From assembly GCF_002160015.1 (NCBI RefSeq), contig NZ_NFJT01000004.1, positions 1 through 64,000 on the forward strand: DNA of 64,000 nucleotides, written 5' to 3'. The translations under genes were made by a program, and so were the position numbers. Positions 15,782 through 24,659 of the stretch are shown piece after piece; position 1 is the stretch's first letter; every line of letters begins with the position of its first letter. Source of the DNA: Anaerofilum sp. An201 (lineage in GTDB: Bacteria; Bacillota; Clostridia; Oscillospirales; Ruminococcaceae). The notes under the pieces were generated by a model. That model was not told where the DNA came from, ran no database searches, and saw nothing but the letters and a program-made list of their open reading frames with translations.

Positions 15782-16831
15782 ATGAAAAAACTGTTTTCTG
15801 CCGTTCTGGCCGGCGCTGTGCTGGCCGGTTCGCTGGCCGGGTGCGGGCAAAGCGCCGACCGCGAGCTGAACCTGTTCACCTGGGTGGGCATGTTCCCCGA
15901 CGAGGTGCTGGCGGACTTCACCGCCGAGACCGGTATCAAGGTGAACTATTCCAACTTCGACACCGACGAATCCATGCTGCAAAAGCTCAGCCAGGCCGAA
16001 GGCGGCGACTACGACCTCATCATCGCCGACGACTACATCATCCAGACCGCCATCGAGCAGGGCCTGGTGGCCAAGCTGGACAAATCCAAGCTGGAGAACA
16101 TCGGCAACGTGAACCCCGTCTATCAGGGCCAGTTCTACGATCCCACCGACGAGTACACGGTGCCCTACGGCGCGGGCGTGCAGACCATTGTCTACAACCC
16201 CGCGATGGTGGACAAGGAGATCACCGGCTACGCCGACCTGTGGGATTCCGCGCTGGCCGATAACCTGGCCGTGGTGGGCAACTACCGCGTGATCAACGGC
16301 ATGGCGCTGAAGGTGATGGGCGAGAGCTACAACACCGAGGACCCCGCCGTTATCGCCGAGGCGGGCGAAAAGCTGCTGGAGCTGGCGCCGAACATCCGCC
16401 TCATCAAGGACAGCAACACCCAGGACGACCTGATCTCGGGCGAGGTGGGCGCCGCTGTGATGTACACCAGCCAGGTGACCCTGGCAATGATGGCCGACCC
16501 CAGCCTGAAGGTGGTGTTCCCCAGCGAGGGTATCGGCCTGGGCATCATGGCGCAGTTCATTCCGGTGAACGCCCCGCATTCGGACGAAGCGCATGAGTTC
16601 ATCGACTACATCCTGCGCCCGGAGGTGGCGAAGGAGTGCTTCCAGTACATCGGCTACTACTGCACCAACCAGGCAGCCGATGCGCTGATCGACGAGGAAT
16701 TCCGCAGCTTCCTCACCCTGCCGGAGGATTTCGACGCCGCCAGCACCGAGATGATCCAGCCCATCAGCGCCGAGGCGGAGGAGGCCCACGTGCAGGCCTG
16801 GACCGAGTTCAAGAACGCCTGCGGCCAGTAA
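15782..16831 (+). CDS. potD: Polyamine-binding lipoprotein PotD
   Basis: The 349-residue extracellular binding protein delivers spermidine or putrescine to PotBC. The signal peptide ends in lipobox LAGC at residue 20, so it is lipid-anchored to the membrane as usual in Gram-positives. The mature part starts LNLFTWVGMFPDEVLADF, typical of PotD/PotF, and IIADDYIIQ and YGAGVQTIVYN follow. The ATG has AAGGAGG at 7 bases. It closes the operon; a terminator follows at 16863. Confidence 0.93.
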   Translation: MKKLFSAVLAGAVLAGSLAGCGQSADRELNLFTWVGMFPDEVLADFTAETGIKVNYSNFDTDESMLQKLSQAEGGDYDLIIADDYIIQTAIEQGLVAKLDKSKLENIGNVNPVYQGQFYDPTDEYTVPYGAGVQTIVYNPAMVDKEITGYADLWDSALADNLAVVGNYRVINGMALKVMGESYNTEDPAVIAEAGEKLLELAPNIRLIKDSNTQDDLISGEVGAAVMYTSQVTLAMMADPSLKVVFPSEGIGLGIMAQFIPVNAPHSDEAHEFIDYILRPEVAKECFQYIGYYCTNQAADALIDEEFRSFLTLPEDFDAASTEMIQPISAEAEEAHVQAWTEFKNACGQ

Positions 16832-16862
16832 CCGGCGAACGGTATATAAAAAGCAAACGAGC

Positions 16863-16898
16863 GGCAGGGCCGGGAGATTTTCCCAGCCCTGCCTTTTT
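16863..16898 (+). terminator. Terminator of the pot operon
   Basis: Stem GGCAGGGC/GCCCTGCC with a 15-base loop, then TTTTT, 32 bases after the potD stop. Confidence 0.85.
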
Positions 16899-16928
16899 AG
16901 CCTGTCAGGAAAGGATTCGGCCTGTGGC

Positions 16929-17175
16929 GGAAAGGCTTCCGGTTCCCTCCAACGGCTTCCCCCTGGGGGGAAGCTGTCGCCGCAGGCGACTGATGAGGGG
17001 AAGTCTCCCGGCACACACAATCCCCGCCCAAAGCCGTTTCAGACTGCCGACAAATCTTTCTGCTCTGCACAGAGGAAAGGCTTCCGGTTCCCTCCAACGG
17101 CTTCCCCCTGGGGGGAAGCTGTCGCCGCAGGCGACTGATGAGGGGAAGTCTCCCGGCACACACAATCCCCGCCCC
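16929..17175. repeat. Two direct copies of a 102-bp palindromic intergenic element
   Basis: Copies at 16929-17030 and 17074-17175 are almost identical and lie 145 bases apart. Each contains CTTCCCCCTGGGGGGAAG, then CTGTCGCCGCAGGCGAC and TGATGAGGGGAAG. The linker AAAGCCGTTTCAGACTGCC is also shared with the copy near 44926. The 530-base gap from 16832 to 17364 holds no gene. Confidence 0.8.
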
Positions 17176-17316
17176 AATCCCTTTCAACAAGCCAAAGCGG
17201 CAGGACCGGAAAATTTTCCTGTTCATATCGTCCGTTCCCCTGCGCAGAGGGAACCATCCGCCACCGGCGGCTGCCAGGCAATAAGCACCGCCCGAAATTC
17301 ACAAAGGCACTTCACA

Positions 17317-17354
17317 AAAAAGCCCCGCCTTTCCGTGCGGAAAAGCGGAGCCTT
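17317..17354 (-). terminator. Terminator after the DUF2752 gene
   Basis: On the leftward strand a GGCTCCGC/GGCGGGGC stem, with an inner TTTCC/GGAAA pair, is followed by TTTTTT. It lies just past the stop at 17365. Confidence 0.65.
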
Positions 17355-17364
17355 TTGAACAAGA

Positions 17365-17721
17365 TCAAAGCGGAAGATTGCGCAGAACCCCAAACAGCAG
17401 CAGTCCGCCACCGTACACAGCCAGCAGGATCTGGTTCCAGCGGGGCTGCGGACGTCCGGCAGCACAGCGCCGCCATTCGTGCACCAGCTCAAACGCCAGC
17501 AGCGGCAGCGTGCACAGCAGAAAGGCGTTGGCCGCAAAGGCGGCCCGAATATCCAGCCGGGACAGCGCCACCAGCATGGTGGTCACGCCGCAGCCGGGAC
17601 AGAGCAGCCCGGTCGCCAGATGGAACGGGCAGGGGATGCCCGGCCCGCCCAGCCGCAGCCAGACGAGATACAGCGCCCCCGCCGCAAGCAAAGCGACCCA
17701 GACTCTGCGCGTGTGTCCCAT
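17365..17721 (-). CDS. DUF2752 small membrane protein
   Basis: The 118-residue protein has about three hydrophobic helices and the DUF2752 signature PCPFHLATGLLCPGCGVTT near residue 30, whose three cysteines are conserved in the family. The biochemical role of DUF2752 is not known to me. It starts one base after the stop of the DUF4234 gene and is surely co-transcribed with it. This pairing of two small membrane proteins is common in related genomes. Confidence 0.85.
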   Translation of the reverse strand: MGHTRRVWVALLAAGALYLVWLRLGGPGIPCPFHLATGLLCPGCGVTTMLVALSRLDIRAAFAANAFLLCTLPLLAFELVHEWRRCAAGRPQPRWNQILLAVYGGGLLLFGVLRNLPL

Positions 17722-17722
17722 A

Positions 17723-18157
17723 TCAGGCGGCCTTGTTCAGGGTGTCCTGCATCAGCGCGTAGCTCACAACGCTCAAACCAAAGATGGAAAGCAGCAGGTA
17801 GACGATGCCGCTGCTGCCGGGGTACCCCTTGATGCGGTCGCAGCGCTCGCCCATCTTGTACATCCAGTACAGTCCGTAGATGCCGCAGGTGACCAGGGAC
17901 AGCAGGAACACCATACCGCCGCTGGTGGCGTTCACTTCGCCGGCCGCCGCGTTCACCTCGTCGTTCAGCACGATCATCCAGTAAATGCCGTACAGGCCGC
18001 AGGTGACCAGATACAGGATGATGCACAGGGCGATGCTGCGCGGGGGCGTGCCGCGCATGCCGGGCGCCGGGCCGAAGCCGCCGAAACGGGAACCGCAGTT
18101 CGGGCAGTTCACCGCATTGTCGTCGCAGGGGGTTCCGCATTGGGGACAGTATTTCAT
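17723..18157 (-). CDS. Zinc-ribbon DUF4234 membrane protein
   Basis: The 144-residue protein begins with a zinc ribbon, CPQCGTPC and CPNCGS at residues 4-22. Two DUF4234-like units follow: ALCIILYLVTCGLYGIYW and VFLLSLVTCGIYGLYWMY, each a hydrophobic helix ending in the TCGxYGxYW signature. A third helix lies at the C-terminus. The function of the family is unknown. The ATG follows AAGGAGG. It leads a two-gene unit with the DUF2752 protein. Confidence 0.88.
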   Translation of the reverse strand: MKYCPQCGTPCDDNAVNCPNCGSRFGGFGPAPGMRGTPPRSIALCIILYLVTCGLYGIYWMIVLNDEVNAAAGEVNATSGGMVFLLSLVTCGIYGLYWMYKMGERCDRIKGYPGSSGIVYLLLSIFGLSVVSYALMQDTLNKAA

Positions 18158-18382
18158 TTTGATTCCTCCTTAGGTGGGATGGGGATATGATTCGCTATTC
18201 AGTATTATACTAAATCTCTTTCCAAAAAACAATCAAAAAGCACAAAAACGCCCATCCGATACGGTGATTCTGTCGTGTTGCGCCGTCCGCAGGATATTTT
18301 TGTAAACAGCTAAAACTTTTTTGCGATGCGGCATGGATTTTGTTCACACTGTAAAATCTTTCCGCGCAGGGGGAAAAGCGCG

Positions 18383-18412
18383 TTGACAACCGCCGTTTTG
18401 TTCCGCTATTAT
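18383..18412 (+). promoter_or_regulatory. Promoter of guaA
   Basis: TTGACA (18383-18388), 18 bases, TATTAT (18407-18412). The leader of about 58 bases is short, and I see no purine riboswitch in it. The rest of the gap from 18158 shows nothing else I can name. Confidence 0.8.
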
Positions 18413-18476
18413 AGGGAAATAATCCGTTTTCTGCGGGCGGTGCAGCGCCGTCCGCCCAGCCACAAGGAGGAAGCAT

Positions 18477-20018
18477 ATGACCCAAACTGTTCTGGTTGTG
18501 GATTTCGGCGGTCAGTATAACCAGTTGATCGCCCGCCGTGTGCGCGAGTGCAACGTGTACACCGAGATCGTGCCCTATACGGCCGCGATGCAGGCCATCC
18601 GGGAAAAGCAGCCCCGCGGCATCATCTTCACCGGCGGTCCCAACAGCGTGTATGAGGACGGCGCGCCGTCCATCAGTAAGGAAGTGTTCGAGCTGGGGAT
18701 CCCGGTCCTGGGCATCTGCTACGGTTCCCAGCTGATGATGCATCTGCTGGGCGGCCATGTCTGCAAGGCCCCCGAGCGCGAATACGGCAAAACCGAAGTG
18801 TTCGTGAACACCGACAGCAAGCTGTTCCAGAACGTAAGCCCCTCCACCATCTGCTGGATGAGCCACAACGACTACATCGAGAAAGCGGCCCCCGGCTTTG
18901 CCGTTTCCGCCCACACGGCCAACTGCCCGGTGGCGGCGGTGGAGTGGCCGGAAAAGGGCCTGTACGCCGTCCAGTTCCACCCCGAGGTGCTGCACACCGC
19001 CGAAGGCAAGACCATGCTGTCCAACTTCGTGTACAACGTCTGCGGCTGCGCGGGCGACTGGCGCATGGACAGCTTTGTGGAGCGGTCGGTCGCCGCTCTG
19101 CGCGAGAAGATCGGCAGCGGCAAGGTGCTGTGCGCGCTGTCGGGCGGCGTGGATTCGTCGGTGGCGGCGGTGATGCTGGCCAAGGCAGTGGGCAAGCAGC
19201 TCACCTGCGTGTTCGTGGACCACGGCCTGCTGCGCAAGAACGAGAGCGAGGAAGTGCAGGCGGTGTTCGGCCCGGAGGGCGAGTACGACCTGAACTTCAT
19301 CTGCGTGAACGCCCGCCAGCGCTTCTACGACCGTCTGAAGGGCGTGGAGGAGCCGGAGCAAAAGCGCAAGATCATCGGCGAGGAATTCATCCGCGTGTTC
19401 GAGGAAGAGGCCAAGAAGATCGGCCGTGTGGATTTCCTGGTGCAGGGCACCATCTATCCGGACGTGGTGGAAAGCGGCTTCGGCGGCGAGTCCACCGTGA
19501 TCAAGAGCCACCACAACGTGGGCGGTCTGCCCGACTATGTGGACTTCAAGGAGATCGTGGAGCCGCTGCGCGACCTGTTCAAGGACGAGGTGCGCGCCGC
19601 CGGCCGTGAGCTGGGCATCCCCGAGTATCTGGTGAGCCGTCAGCCGTTCCCCGGTCCGGGCCTGGCCATCCGCATCATCGGCGAGGTGACCGAGGAGAAG
19701 ATCAAAATGGTGCAGGACGCCGACGCCATCTGGCGCGAGGAGATCGCGGCGGCGGGCGAGGACAAGGGCCTGGGCCAGTACTTCGCCGCGCTGACCAATA
19801 TGCGCAGCGTGGGCGTGATGGGCGACGAGCGCACCTACGACTATGCGGTGGCTCTGCGCGCCGTGACCACCACCGACTTCATGACGGCGGAACCCGCCTA
19901 TCTGCCCTGGGACCTGATCGCCAAGGTGACCAGCCGCATCGTGAACGAGGTGCCCCACGTGAACCGCGTGATGTACGACTGCACGGGCAAGCCCCCCGCA
20001 ACCATTGAGTTCGAATAA
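18477..20018 (+). CDS. guaA: GMP synthase (glutamine-hydrolysing)
   Basis: The 513-residue enzyme converts XMP, ATP and glutamine to GMP in purine synthesis. The class I amidotransferase domain (about 1-190) has the nucleophile motif GICYGSQ near residue 79 and QFHPEV histidine near 164. The ATP-pyrophosphatase domain has LSGGVDSS near 220, and the C-terminal dimer domain ends [10 protein letters not shown] as in all GuaA proteins. AAGGAGG precedes the ATG. Single-gene unit with its own promoter and terminator. Confidence 0.97.
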   Translation: MTQTVLVVDFGGQYNQLIARRVRECNVYTEIVPYTAAMQAIREKQPRGIIFTGGPNSVYEDGAPSISKEVFELGIPVLGICYGSQLMMHLLGGHVCKAPEREYGKTEVFVNTDSKLFQNVSPSTICWMSHNDYIEKAAPGFAVSAHTANCPVAAVEWPEKGLYAVQFHPEVLHTAEGKTMLSNFVYNVCGCAGDWRMDSFVERSVAALREKIGSGKVLCALSGGVDSSVAAVMLAKAVGKQLTCVFVDHGLLRKNESEEVQAVFGPEGEYDLNFICVNARQRFYDRLKGVEEPEQKRKIIGEEFIRVFEEEAKKIGRVDFLVQGTIYPDVVESGFGGESTVIKSHHNVGGLPDYVDFKEIVEPLRDLFKDEVRAAGRELGIPEYLVSRQPFPGPGLAIRIIGEVTEEKIKMVQDADAIWREEIAAAGEDKGLGQYFAALTNMRSVGVMGDERTYDYAVALRAVTTTDFMTAEPAYLPWDLIAKVTSRIVNEVPHVNRVMYDCTGKPPATIEFE

Positions 20019-20025
20019 ACGATAC

Positions 20026-20068
20026 AGCGTCGGAAACTTGTAAAATATGCAGATTTCCGGCGCTTTTT
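20026..20068 (+). terminator. Terminator of guaA
   Basis: Stem AGCGTCGGAAA/TTTCCGGCGCT, one G-U pair, followed by TTTTT, starting 8 bases after the stop. Confidence 0.85.
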
Positions 20069-20102
20069 CCTACGTTTGAAAGACAGAAAGAAGACACTTT
20101 GC

Positions 20103-20684
20103 ATGAAAGACAACCTGGTCGTCAAGCACGTGCGGCTCACCTTCGATGAGTGGAACCGCTCCATCCGGTACAAAACCGTTTATCTGACCGAGGATGCGCA
20201 GCGGTGTTGTGCGCTGATCTGCATCGAACAGGTGAAAGACTCGCAAATCTGGAATATCTTCGGTGGGGAGATCACAGTGGCGGACGATGGATACACTTGG
20301 CTGGTAATTGCACAAAAGCAGAAAAACTATGTTGTGACGATGTATATGAACAGTGAATGCCAGCCGCTTTTGTGGTACATCGATATGACGGACGGTATGG
20401 GAAAAGACCCGGACGGCGTTGCCTTCTACAACGACATCTTTCTGGACCTGCTCGTCTCTCCGACCGGAGAATTCCGTGAGGATGACCGGGATGAGCTGGA
20501 AGCAGCGCTGGCACAGGGAGTGATTTCCGACGTACAGTATCATCTGACGAATACCACCGCGGATTCCCTAAAACGCAAAATCACCTCTGATCCGCATTGG
20601 CTGCAGAGGGAATGTCAGGCAGTGCTCGACACGGTGCGGCGGGAGATTGCAGAGGGCAGATGTCGAAAAATTTGCTCATCCTGA
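20103..20684 (+). CDS. DUF402 family protein
   Basis: The 193-residue protein resembles DUF402 (FomD/Ntdp-like) proteins, some of which hydrolyse nucleoside tri- or diphosphates with a divalent metal. The C-terminal half shows the family pattern: LLWYIDMTDG near residue 92, FYNDIFLDLLVSPTGE near 110 and the acidic DDRDELEAA near 130. ATG 20103 is chosen; a TTG at 20076 lacks a ribosome site. No operon partner. The substrate is unknown. Confidence 0.75.
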   Translation: MKDNLVVKHVRLTFDEWNRSIRYKTVYLTEDAQRCCALICIEQVKDSQIWNIFGGEITVADDGYTWLVIAQKQKNYVVTMYMNSECQPLLWYIDMTDGMGKDPDGVAFYNDIFLDLLVSPTGEFREDDRDELEAALAQGVISDVQYHLTNTTADSLKRKITSDPHWLQRECQAVLDTVRREIAEGRCRKICSS

Positions 20685-20693
20685 GAATATGCC

Positions 20694-20737
20694 AACAGGC
20701 CGCGGTCAGTCTGCAAACCGGTCACGGCCTGTTTTTA
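20694..20737 (+). terminator. Terminator after the DUF402 gene
   Basis: Stem AACAGGCCG/CGGCCTGTT with a long inner loop, followed by TTTTATT. Confidence 0.7.
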
Positions 20738-20858
20738 TTCTGCTGACAGAACGAGGTGGATAGACAGCCGCCCCTCCTGCCAGTGGGCGATTTGCGGCCA
20801 GTCCAGCTTGCACAGGTTGCCGCGCGTAGGCGATAAGAAAATCTGTAAGATCGACCAT
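20735..20858 (-). pseudogene. Short frameshifted gene remnant
   Basis: On the leftward strand MVDLTDFLIAYAR reads in one frame and GNLCKLDWPQIAHW to LVLSAE-stop in the next. Joined by a single-base shift near 20822 they make one plausible peptide of about 41 residues. It could be the degraded end of a lost gene; the family is not recognised. Chance is not excluded. Confidence 0.3.
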
Positions 20859-20909
20859 ATACCGAACTATACTTGTATATATCGTTAAAGTTATACGATT
20901 AAAATCATT

Positions 20910-20963
20910 AAAAGGCAACGACAAACAAAAGTATATAAAAGGCAACGACAAACAAAAGTATAT
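20910..20963. repeat. 27-bp perfect tandem repeat before the XRE gene
   Basis: AAAAGGCAACGACAAACAAA followed by AGTATAT occurs twice head to tail (20910-20936, 20937-20963), ending 34 bases before the likely start of the regulator. The AT-rich 120 bases upstream also hold an ATCGT/ACGAT inverted pair (20880-20899). A pair of operator sites is the simplest reading. Confidence 0.7.
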
Positions 20964-20997
20964 GTACGAAAAACACAAGCAAAGTGGGGGGATGCAG

Positions 20998-21303
20998 ATG
21001 AAAGATATTCTTTCTGCCATAACCGCATATCGAGAGGACCGAGGCTGGACAGAATACCAGCTTGCAGAGCGATTAGGTTTGCCGCAGTCCACGATTTCCT
21101 CGTGGTATCGCAAGAATATGATCCCCACCCTTCCGTCCTTGGAAAAAATCTGTACAGCGTTTGGGATCACACTTTCTCGGCTGTTTGCCGAAGGAGAGGC
21201 GCCGGTTTCGTTGACCGATTCACAGAGGAAACTTCTGGAGCGCTGGTCGAGACTGAGCGAGGAACAGCAGGCCGTAGTATTCGCTTTGATCGACAAAATG
21301 TAA
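20998..21303 (+). CDS. Small XRE-family HTH regulator
   Basis: The 101-residue protein has a helix-turn-helix at about residues 7-60: ITAYREDRGWTEYQLAERLG, then LPQSTISSWYRK and PSLEKICTAFGI. The C-terminal helix (LLERWSRLSEEQQAVVFALI) is typical of small XRE proteins that form dimers. GGGGG lies 6 bases before ATG 20998, favouring it over upstream starts at 20962 and 20992. It probably binds its own upstream region, where a 27-bp tandem repeat sits. No partner gene is adjacent. The low-GC upstream DNA hints at acquisition. Confidence 0.85.
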   Translation: MKDILSAITAYREDRGWTEYQLAERLGLPQSTISSWYRKNMIPTLPSLEKICTAFGITLSRLFAEGEAPVSLTDSQRKLLERWSRLSEEQQAVVFALIDKM

Positions 21304-21391
21304 AAATACCGCCAGAAGCAGCATCTTTTGAAGGCGTTTTGGCGGCGCTGTTTGTCAATCGAAATTGAACAGCGGCTGTCTGCGGAATAAG

Positions 21392-21435
21392 AAAAACTCC
21401 CGCCTGCTTCTTCACAGGAAACAGGCGGGAGTTTT
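21392..21435. terminator. Bidirectional terminator after the XRE gene
   Basis: Stem AAAACTCCCGCCTG/CAGGCGGGAGTTTT with A and T tracts on each side. The 220 bases from here to 21659 hold no clear feature other than the ribosome site of the next gene. Confidence 0.85.
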
Positions 21436-21659
21436 GCATGCCCCCAAAACCGCCGGCCAACAGCCGAGAAGCGACTGATTCCGTATCACCGTTCATAAAA
21501 ACATCTGCGCCCAACTTGCAGAAACCGTGCAGAGAGTGGTATGGTATAGATAGGGCAAAAAGACATACAACACCCCCAGATGATGCTCCCCTGAAAGAAA
21601 AGCATCTGGAGCGTCTACATACTGGAGGAGTGCACGGCAGACGAAAAGGAGTGGTTTGC

Positions 21660-22901
21660 ATGAATCGGACACTGCGGGAGCATGCGGAGGAGATTGTGCG
21701 CCGCTCCATCGCGGCGGTGCTGCCCGACGAGGCGGTGCGCCGCGCACTGGCCGGCCATCCGTTCGCCGGGCGGGTGTATCTGGTGGCGGCGGGAAAGGCG
21801 GCCTGGCAGATGGCGCACACCGCCGCCGGCTGTTTGGGCAGTGCGCTCACCGCCGGTGTGGTGGTCACGAAATACGGGCATGTGAAGGGGGAGATCCCCG
21901 CCTGTACCTGCTATGAGGCGGGCCACCCGGTGCCGGACGAACGTTCTTTTTCCGCCACCCGGGCCGCGCTGGAGCTTGTGCAGCGGGCCGGAGAAGGAGA
22001 CACCGTGCTGTTCCTCTTATCGGGCGGGGGCAGCGCGCTGTTTGAAAAGCCGCTGGTCAGCGGCGAGGAGCTGCAAAGCATCACCGGGCAGCTGCTGGCC
22101 TGCGGGGCCGACATCGTGGAGATGAACACGGTGCGCAAGCGCCTGTCGGCGGTGAAGGGCGGACGTTTTGCCCGGCTGTGCGCCCCGGCGAAGGTGTACG
22201 CGGTGGTGCTCAGCGATATCATCGGAGACCCGCTGGATATGATCGCCTCCGGCCCGGCCTGTCCCGATTCCTCCACCTGTGCGCAGGCGCTGGAGGTGGT
22301 GGAGCGGTACGGTTTGCGCCTGAGCGATGCGGCGATGGACTGTCTGCGCCGCGAGACGCCCAAGCAGCTGGACAATGTGGAGACCTGCATCACCGGCAGC
22401 GTGCGCCAGCTGTGTGCCGCCGCGGCCGCTGCCTGCCAGGAGCTGGGCTATCAGCCCCTCGTCCTCACCGACCGCCTGTGCTGCGAGGCGAGGGAGGCGG
22501 GCCACTTTCTGGCCTCTGTCCTCAAAAGCCACGAGGAGACACGGCAGCCGCTGGCGTTTATCGCGGGCGGGGAGACCGTGGTGCACCTCACCGGAGCAGG
22601 GAAGGGAGGCCGCAACCAGGAACTGGCGCTGGCGGCCGCGCCGGGCATCGCGGGCATGGCGAATGCGGCGCTCTTCAGCGTGGGCAGCGACGGCACCGAC
22701 GGTCCCACCGATGCGGCGGGCGGGTATGTGGACGGCGACACCCAGGCAGAGCTGGCCGCGCAGGGATATTCCGTGCCCGAAGTGCTGTCCGGCAACAACG
22801 CCTATCCCGCCCTCCGGGCAGTGGGCGGGCTGCTCTTCACCGGCCCCACCGGGATGAATGTGAACGATGTGGCGGTGGCCCTGGTGAGGGAAAAGATGTG
22901 A
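21660..22901 (+). CDS. Glycerate 2-kinase (GckA/MOFRL family)
   Basis: The 413-residue protein fits the DUF4147 plus MOFRL layout of glycerate 2-kinases, which phosphorylate D-glycerate to 2-phosphoglycerate. Signs are YLVAAGKAAWQMA near residue 41, LFLLSGGGSALFEKP near 118, MNTVRKRLSAVKGG near 158 and the C-terminal AGGETVVH, GGRNQELAL and SDGTDGPTDAAGG motifs of MOFRL. AAAAGGAG lies 8 bases before ATG 21660; the frame is open further upstream without a start signal. It stands alone. The product could feed lower glycolysis. Confidence 0.88.
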   Translation: MNRTLREHAEEIVRRSIAAVLPDEAVRRALAGHPFAGRVYLVAAGKAAWQMAHTAAGCLGSALTAGVVVTKYGHVKGEIPACTCYEAGHPVPDERSFSATRAALELVQRAGEGDTVLFLLSGGGSALFEKPLVSGEELQSITGQLLACGADIVEMNTVRKRLSAVKGGRFARLCAPAKVYAVVLSDIIGDPLDMIASGPACPDSSTCAQALEVVERYGLRLSDAAMDCLRRETPKQLDNVETCITGSVRQLCAAAAAACQELGYQPLVLTDRLCCEAREAGHFLASVLKSHEETRQPLAFIAGGETVVHLTGAGKGGRNQELALAAAPGIAGMANAALFSVGSDGTDGPTDAAGGYVDGDTQAELAAQGYSVPEVLSGNNAYPALRAVGGLLFTGPTGMNVNDVAVALVREKM

Positions 22902-23020
22902 TACGGTCATCGTGCGGCCAAACATTGGGAGGATATGGATGCGATGTTTTTGGGCAGAGGGGAAGAATGGCAGCTTTGCGTTCCGCGACAACCAGGACGA
23001 TCAAAATCCGGGAGGAACAT

Positions 23021-23315
23021 ATGAAGCTGCATACAGAGCACATTACGGAAAACAGCCGGTATTGGGAAGCCGTCAACAACTCGCAAAGGAAGCCTTTCCG
23101 CCGGAGGAATATCTCGCGCCCCAAACGCTGAGAGAAAGAGAAGGCGCGATTTCTATCTGCTGAACGGGTACCGGGAAACGGGCGTATTTCTGTCGTATTT
23201 GGGCGTGGATTATGAAGTGTTTTGCATGGACCGGAGTTTTCTGGAGGACGATTTCAAAGAGATGATGAAAACGATCCATATAAAAGGCTTCAGCCCGCAC
23301 TATTTCCACAAATAA
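23021..23315 (+). pseudogene. Frameshifted, internally deleted GNAT acetyltransferase
   Basis: The ATG at 23021 has GGGAGG upstream and begins MKLHTEHITENSRYWEAV, like small GNAT proteins. Frame shifts then bring LAKEAFPPEEYLAP and, later, FYLLNGYRETGVFLSYLGVDYEVF, which is the family's C-terminal signature, ending at 23315. The central acetyl-CoA loop is missing. The three pieces lie in order in different frames, so the gene is dead. It follows the glycerate kinase by 119 bases without a feature between. Confidence 0.7.
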
Positions 23316-23331
23316 GCAATGCCATCCGCAA

Positions 23332-23368
23332 AAAGCAGCAAGTCTGAAAAGAATTGCTGCTTTTTTCC
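23332..23368. terminator. Bidirectional terminator
   Basis: Stem AAGCAGCAA/TTGCTGCTT with T tract TTTTTT on the + strand and a matching run on the other. It serves the dead GNAT gene and the leftward histidine kinase. Confidence 0.75.
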
Positions 23369-23393
23369 TGCCGTTCCGTCTCCGCGGGAGCCT

Positions 23394-24659
23394 TCAAAGT
23401 TTTGCCGAGACCCAGAAGCTGGCGCCGCCGCCCGGCGTCTCGTCCACGCCCAGCGCAAGGCCGCATCGCGCGGCCAGCTCGGCTGCCACAGACAGCCCCA
23501 GCCCAAAATGCCGCCGGTCGGCGCGGCTCTCCTCCGCACGCCAGAAGCGCCGGAACACCTTTTCCCGCACCGGCGGCGGGATGCCCGGCCCGTGGTCGGC
23601 CACCGTCCATACGATCCGTCCGGTCTCGGCGCGGCAGCGCAGTTCCACCGCTGTGCCCGGGGGCGCATATCGCAGCGCGTTGTCCAGAAAGATGGCCAGG
23701 ATCTGGCACAGCTCTTCCCGGCACACCGTCACCGCGGGCAGCGCGCAGGGCGGAAGGTCACAGCGGAGCGGCCGCCCGGTCTGGCGCGCCGCCGGTTCCC
23801 ACGCCTCGGCGGTATCCAGCAAAAGCGTGTCCGGCTCCAGCAGCTGCGGACGGCTGGACTGCACCATCCCGCCGCCCGATAAGATCAGCAGCTGGTCGAT
23901 CAAACGGCCCATCCGCGCCGCTTCGGCGTCCAGCAGCCCGATGTGTCGCCGTGCAGCGGCGGCGTCCTCTTTTTCCAGCACCGCAAGCCCTGCGCGCAGC
24001 ACGCCCAGCGGAGTGCGCAGTTCGTGCCCCGCCGCCCGCACAAAGTCCTTCTGGCTCTGCATCGCCTGTTTCACCGGCCGGATGGCGCGCCCGGCCACCA
24101 CCCAGCACACCGCTGTCACCAGCGCGACGCCCGCCAGCGCCACGCAGCCAAAGCCTGCCCCGGCAAGCGCCAGCGTGCGGCGTTCTGCGGCCAGCAGCTG
24201 CCACACCACCAGCAGATGCCACCCGTTTTCGGTGGGCTGCTTGCGTGCCGCCGCCCGCACCGCCTGCCCGTCCGCCGTGGCGTGGGGCAGCAGGATGCTC
24301 TCGCTCTGTGACGGGGAAGCCTTGCAGTCGAACCCCTGTCTGTCCAGCTGTGCGCACAGCTCGCTGCCGGTTCCGGCGGTCCCGGCCAGCCCGGACAAGC
24401 GAAGCGGCGCTCCGTTCTCCTCAAAATACAGCCCGATGCCGCTGCGCTGTGCCGTCTGGCGCAGCTGTTCCAGATCCAGCGTGCCGGTGCGCAGCCACTG
24501 CCCGGACAGATCGGATACCACCGCCTCGAACGACGCCTGCCGCTGTGCTGTGTACAGCCGCCCGGTGAGCCAAAAGGTCGCCGCCGCCACAGCCAGCACC
24601 ACGCCGCCGGTCAGCAGCGCGGCCAGCACGGTCAGCTGCCGGCGCAGACGCCCTAACAT
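23394..24659 (-). CDS. Membrane sensor histidine kinase
   Basis: The 421-residue kinase has two membrane helices (about 9-30 and 160-190) flanking an extracellular sensor of about 125 residues with no recognised fold. The HisKA dimer domain has the phospho-acceptor H212 in AAGHELRTPLGVL. The ATPase domain shows the N box FLDNALRYAP, G1 VADHGPGIPP, F box VFRRFWRA and G2 HFGLGLSVA. ATG 24659 overlaps the response regulator stop by 7 bases, so the two are coupled. It should phosphorylate that regulator. Confidence 0.92.
   Translation of the reverse strand: MLGRLRRQLTVLAALLTGGVVLAVAAATFWLTGRLYTAQRQASFEAVVSDLSGQWLRTGTLDLEQLRQTAQRSGIGLYFEENGAPLRLSGLAGTAGTGSELCAQLDRQGFDCKASPSQSESILLPHATADGQAVRAAARKQPTENGWHLLVVWQLLAAERRTLALAGAGFGCVALAGVALVTAVCWVVAGRAIRPVKQAMQSQKDFVRAAGHELRTPLGVLRAGLAVLEKEDAAAARRHIGLLDAEAARMGRLIDQLLILSGGGMVQSSRPQLLEPDTLLLDTAEAWEPAARQTGRPLRCDLPPCALPAVTVCREELCQILAIFLDNALRYAPPGTAVELRCRAETGRIVWTVADHGPGIPPPVREKVFRRFWRAEESRADRRHFGLGLSVAAELAARCGLALGVDETPGGGASFWVSAKL

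Noticed and set aside
16929-17175. CRISPR array
   Set aside because: Only two long copies occur, with palindromic cores and no regular short spacers; other copies are dispersed singly in the window.
18206-18476. Purine riboswitch upstream of guaA
   Set aside because: The promoter is only about 60 bases from the start, leaving no room for the aptamer, and no conserved core is visible.
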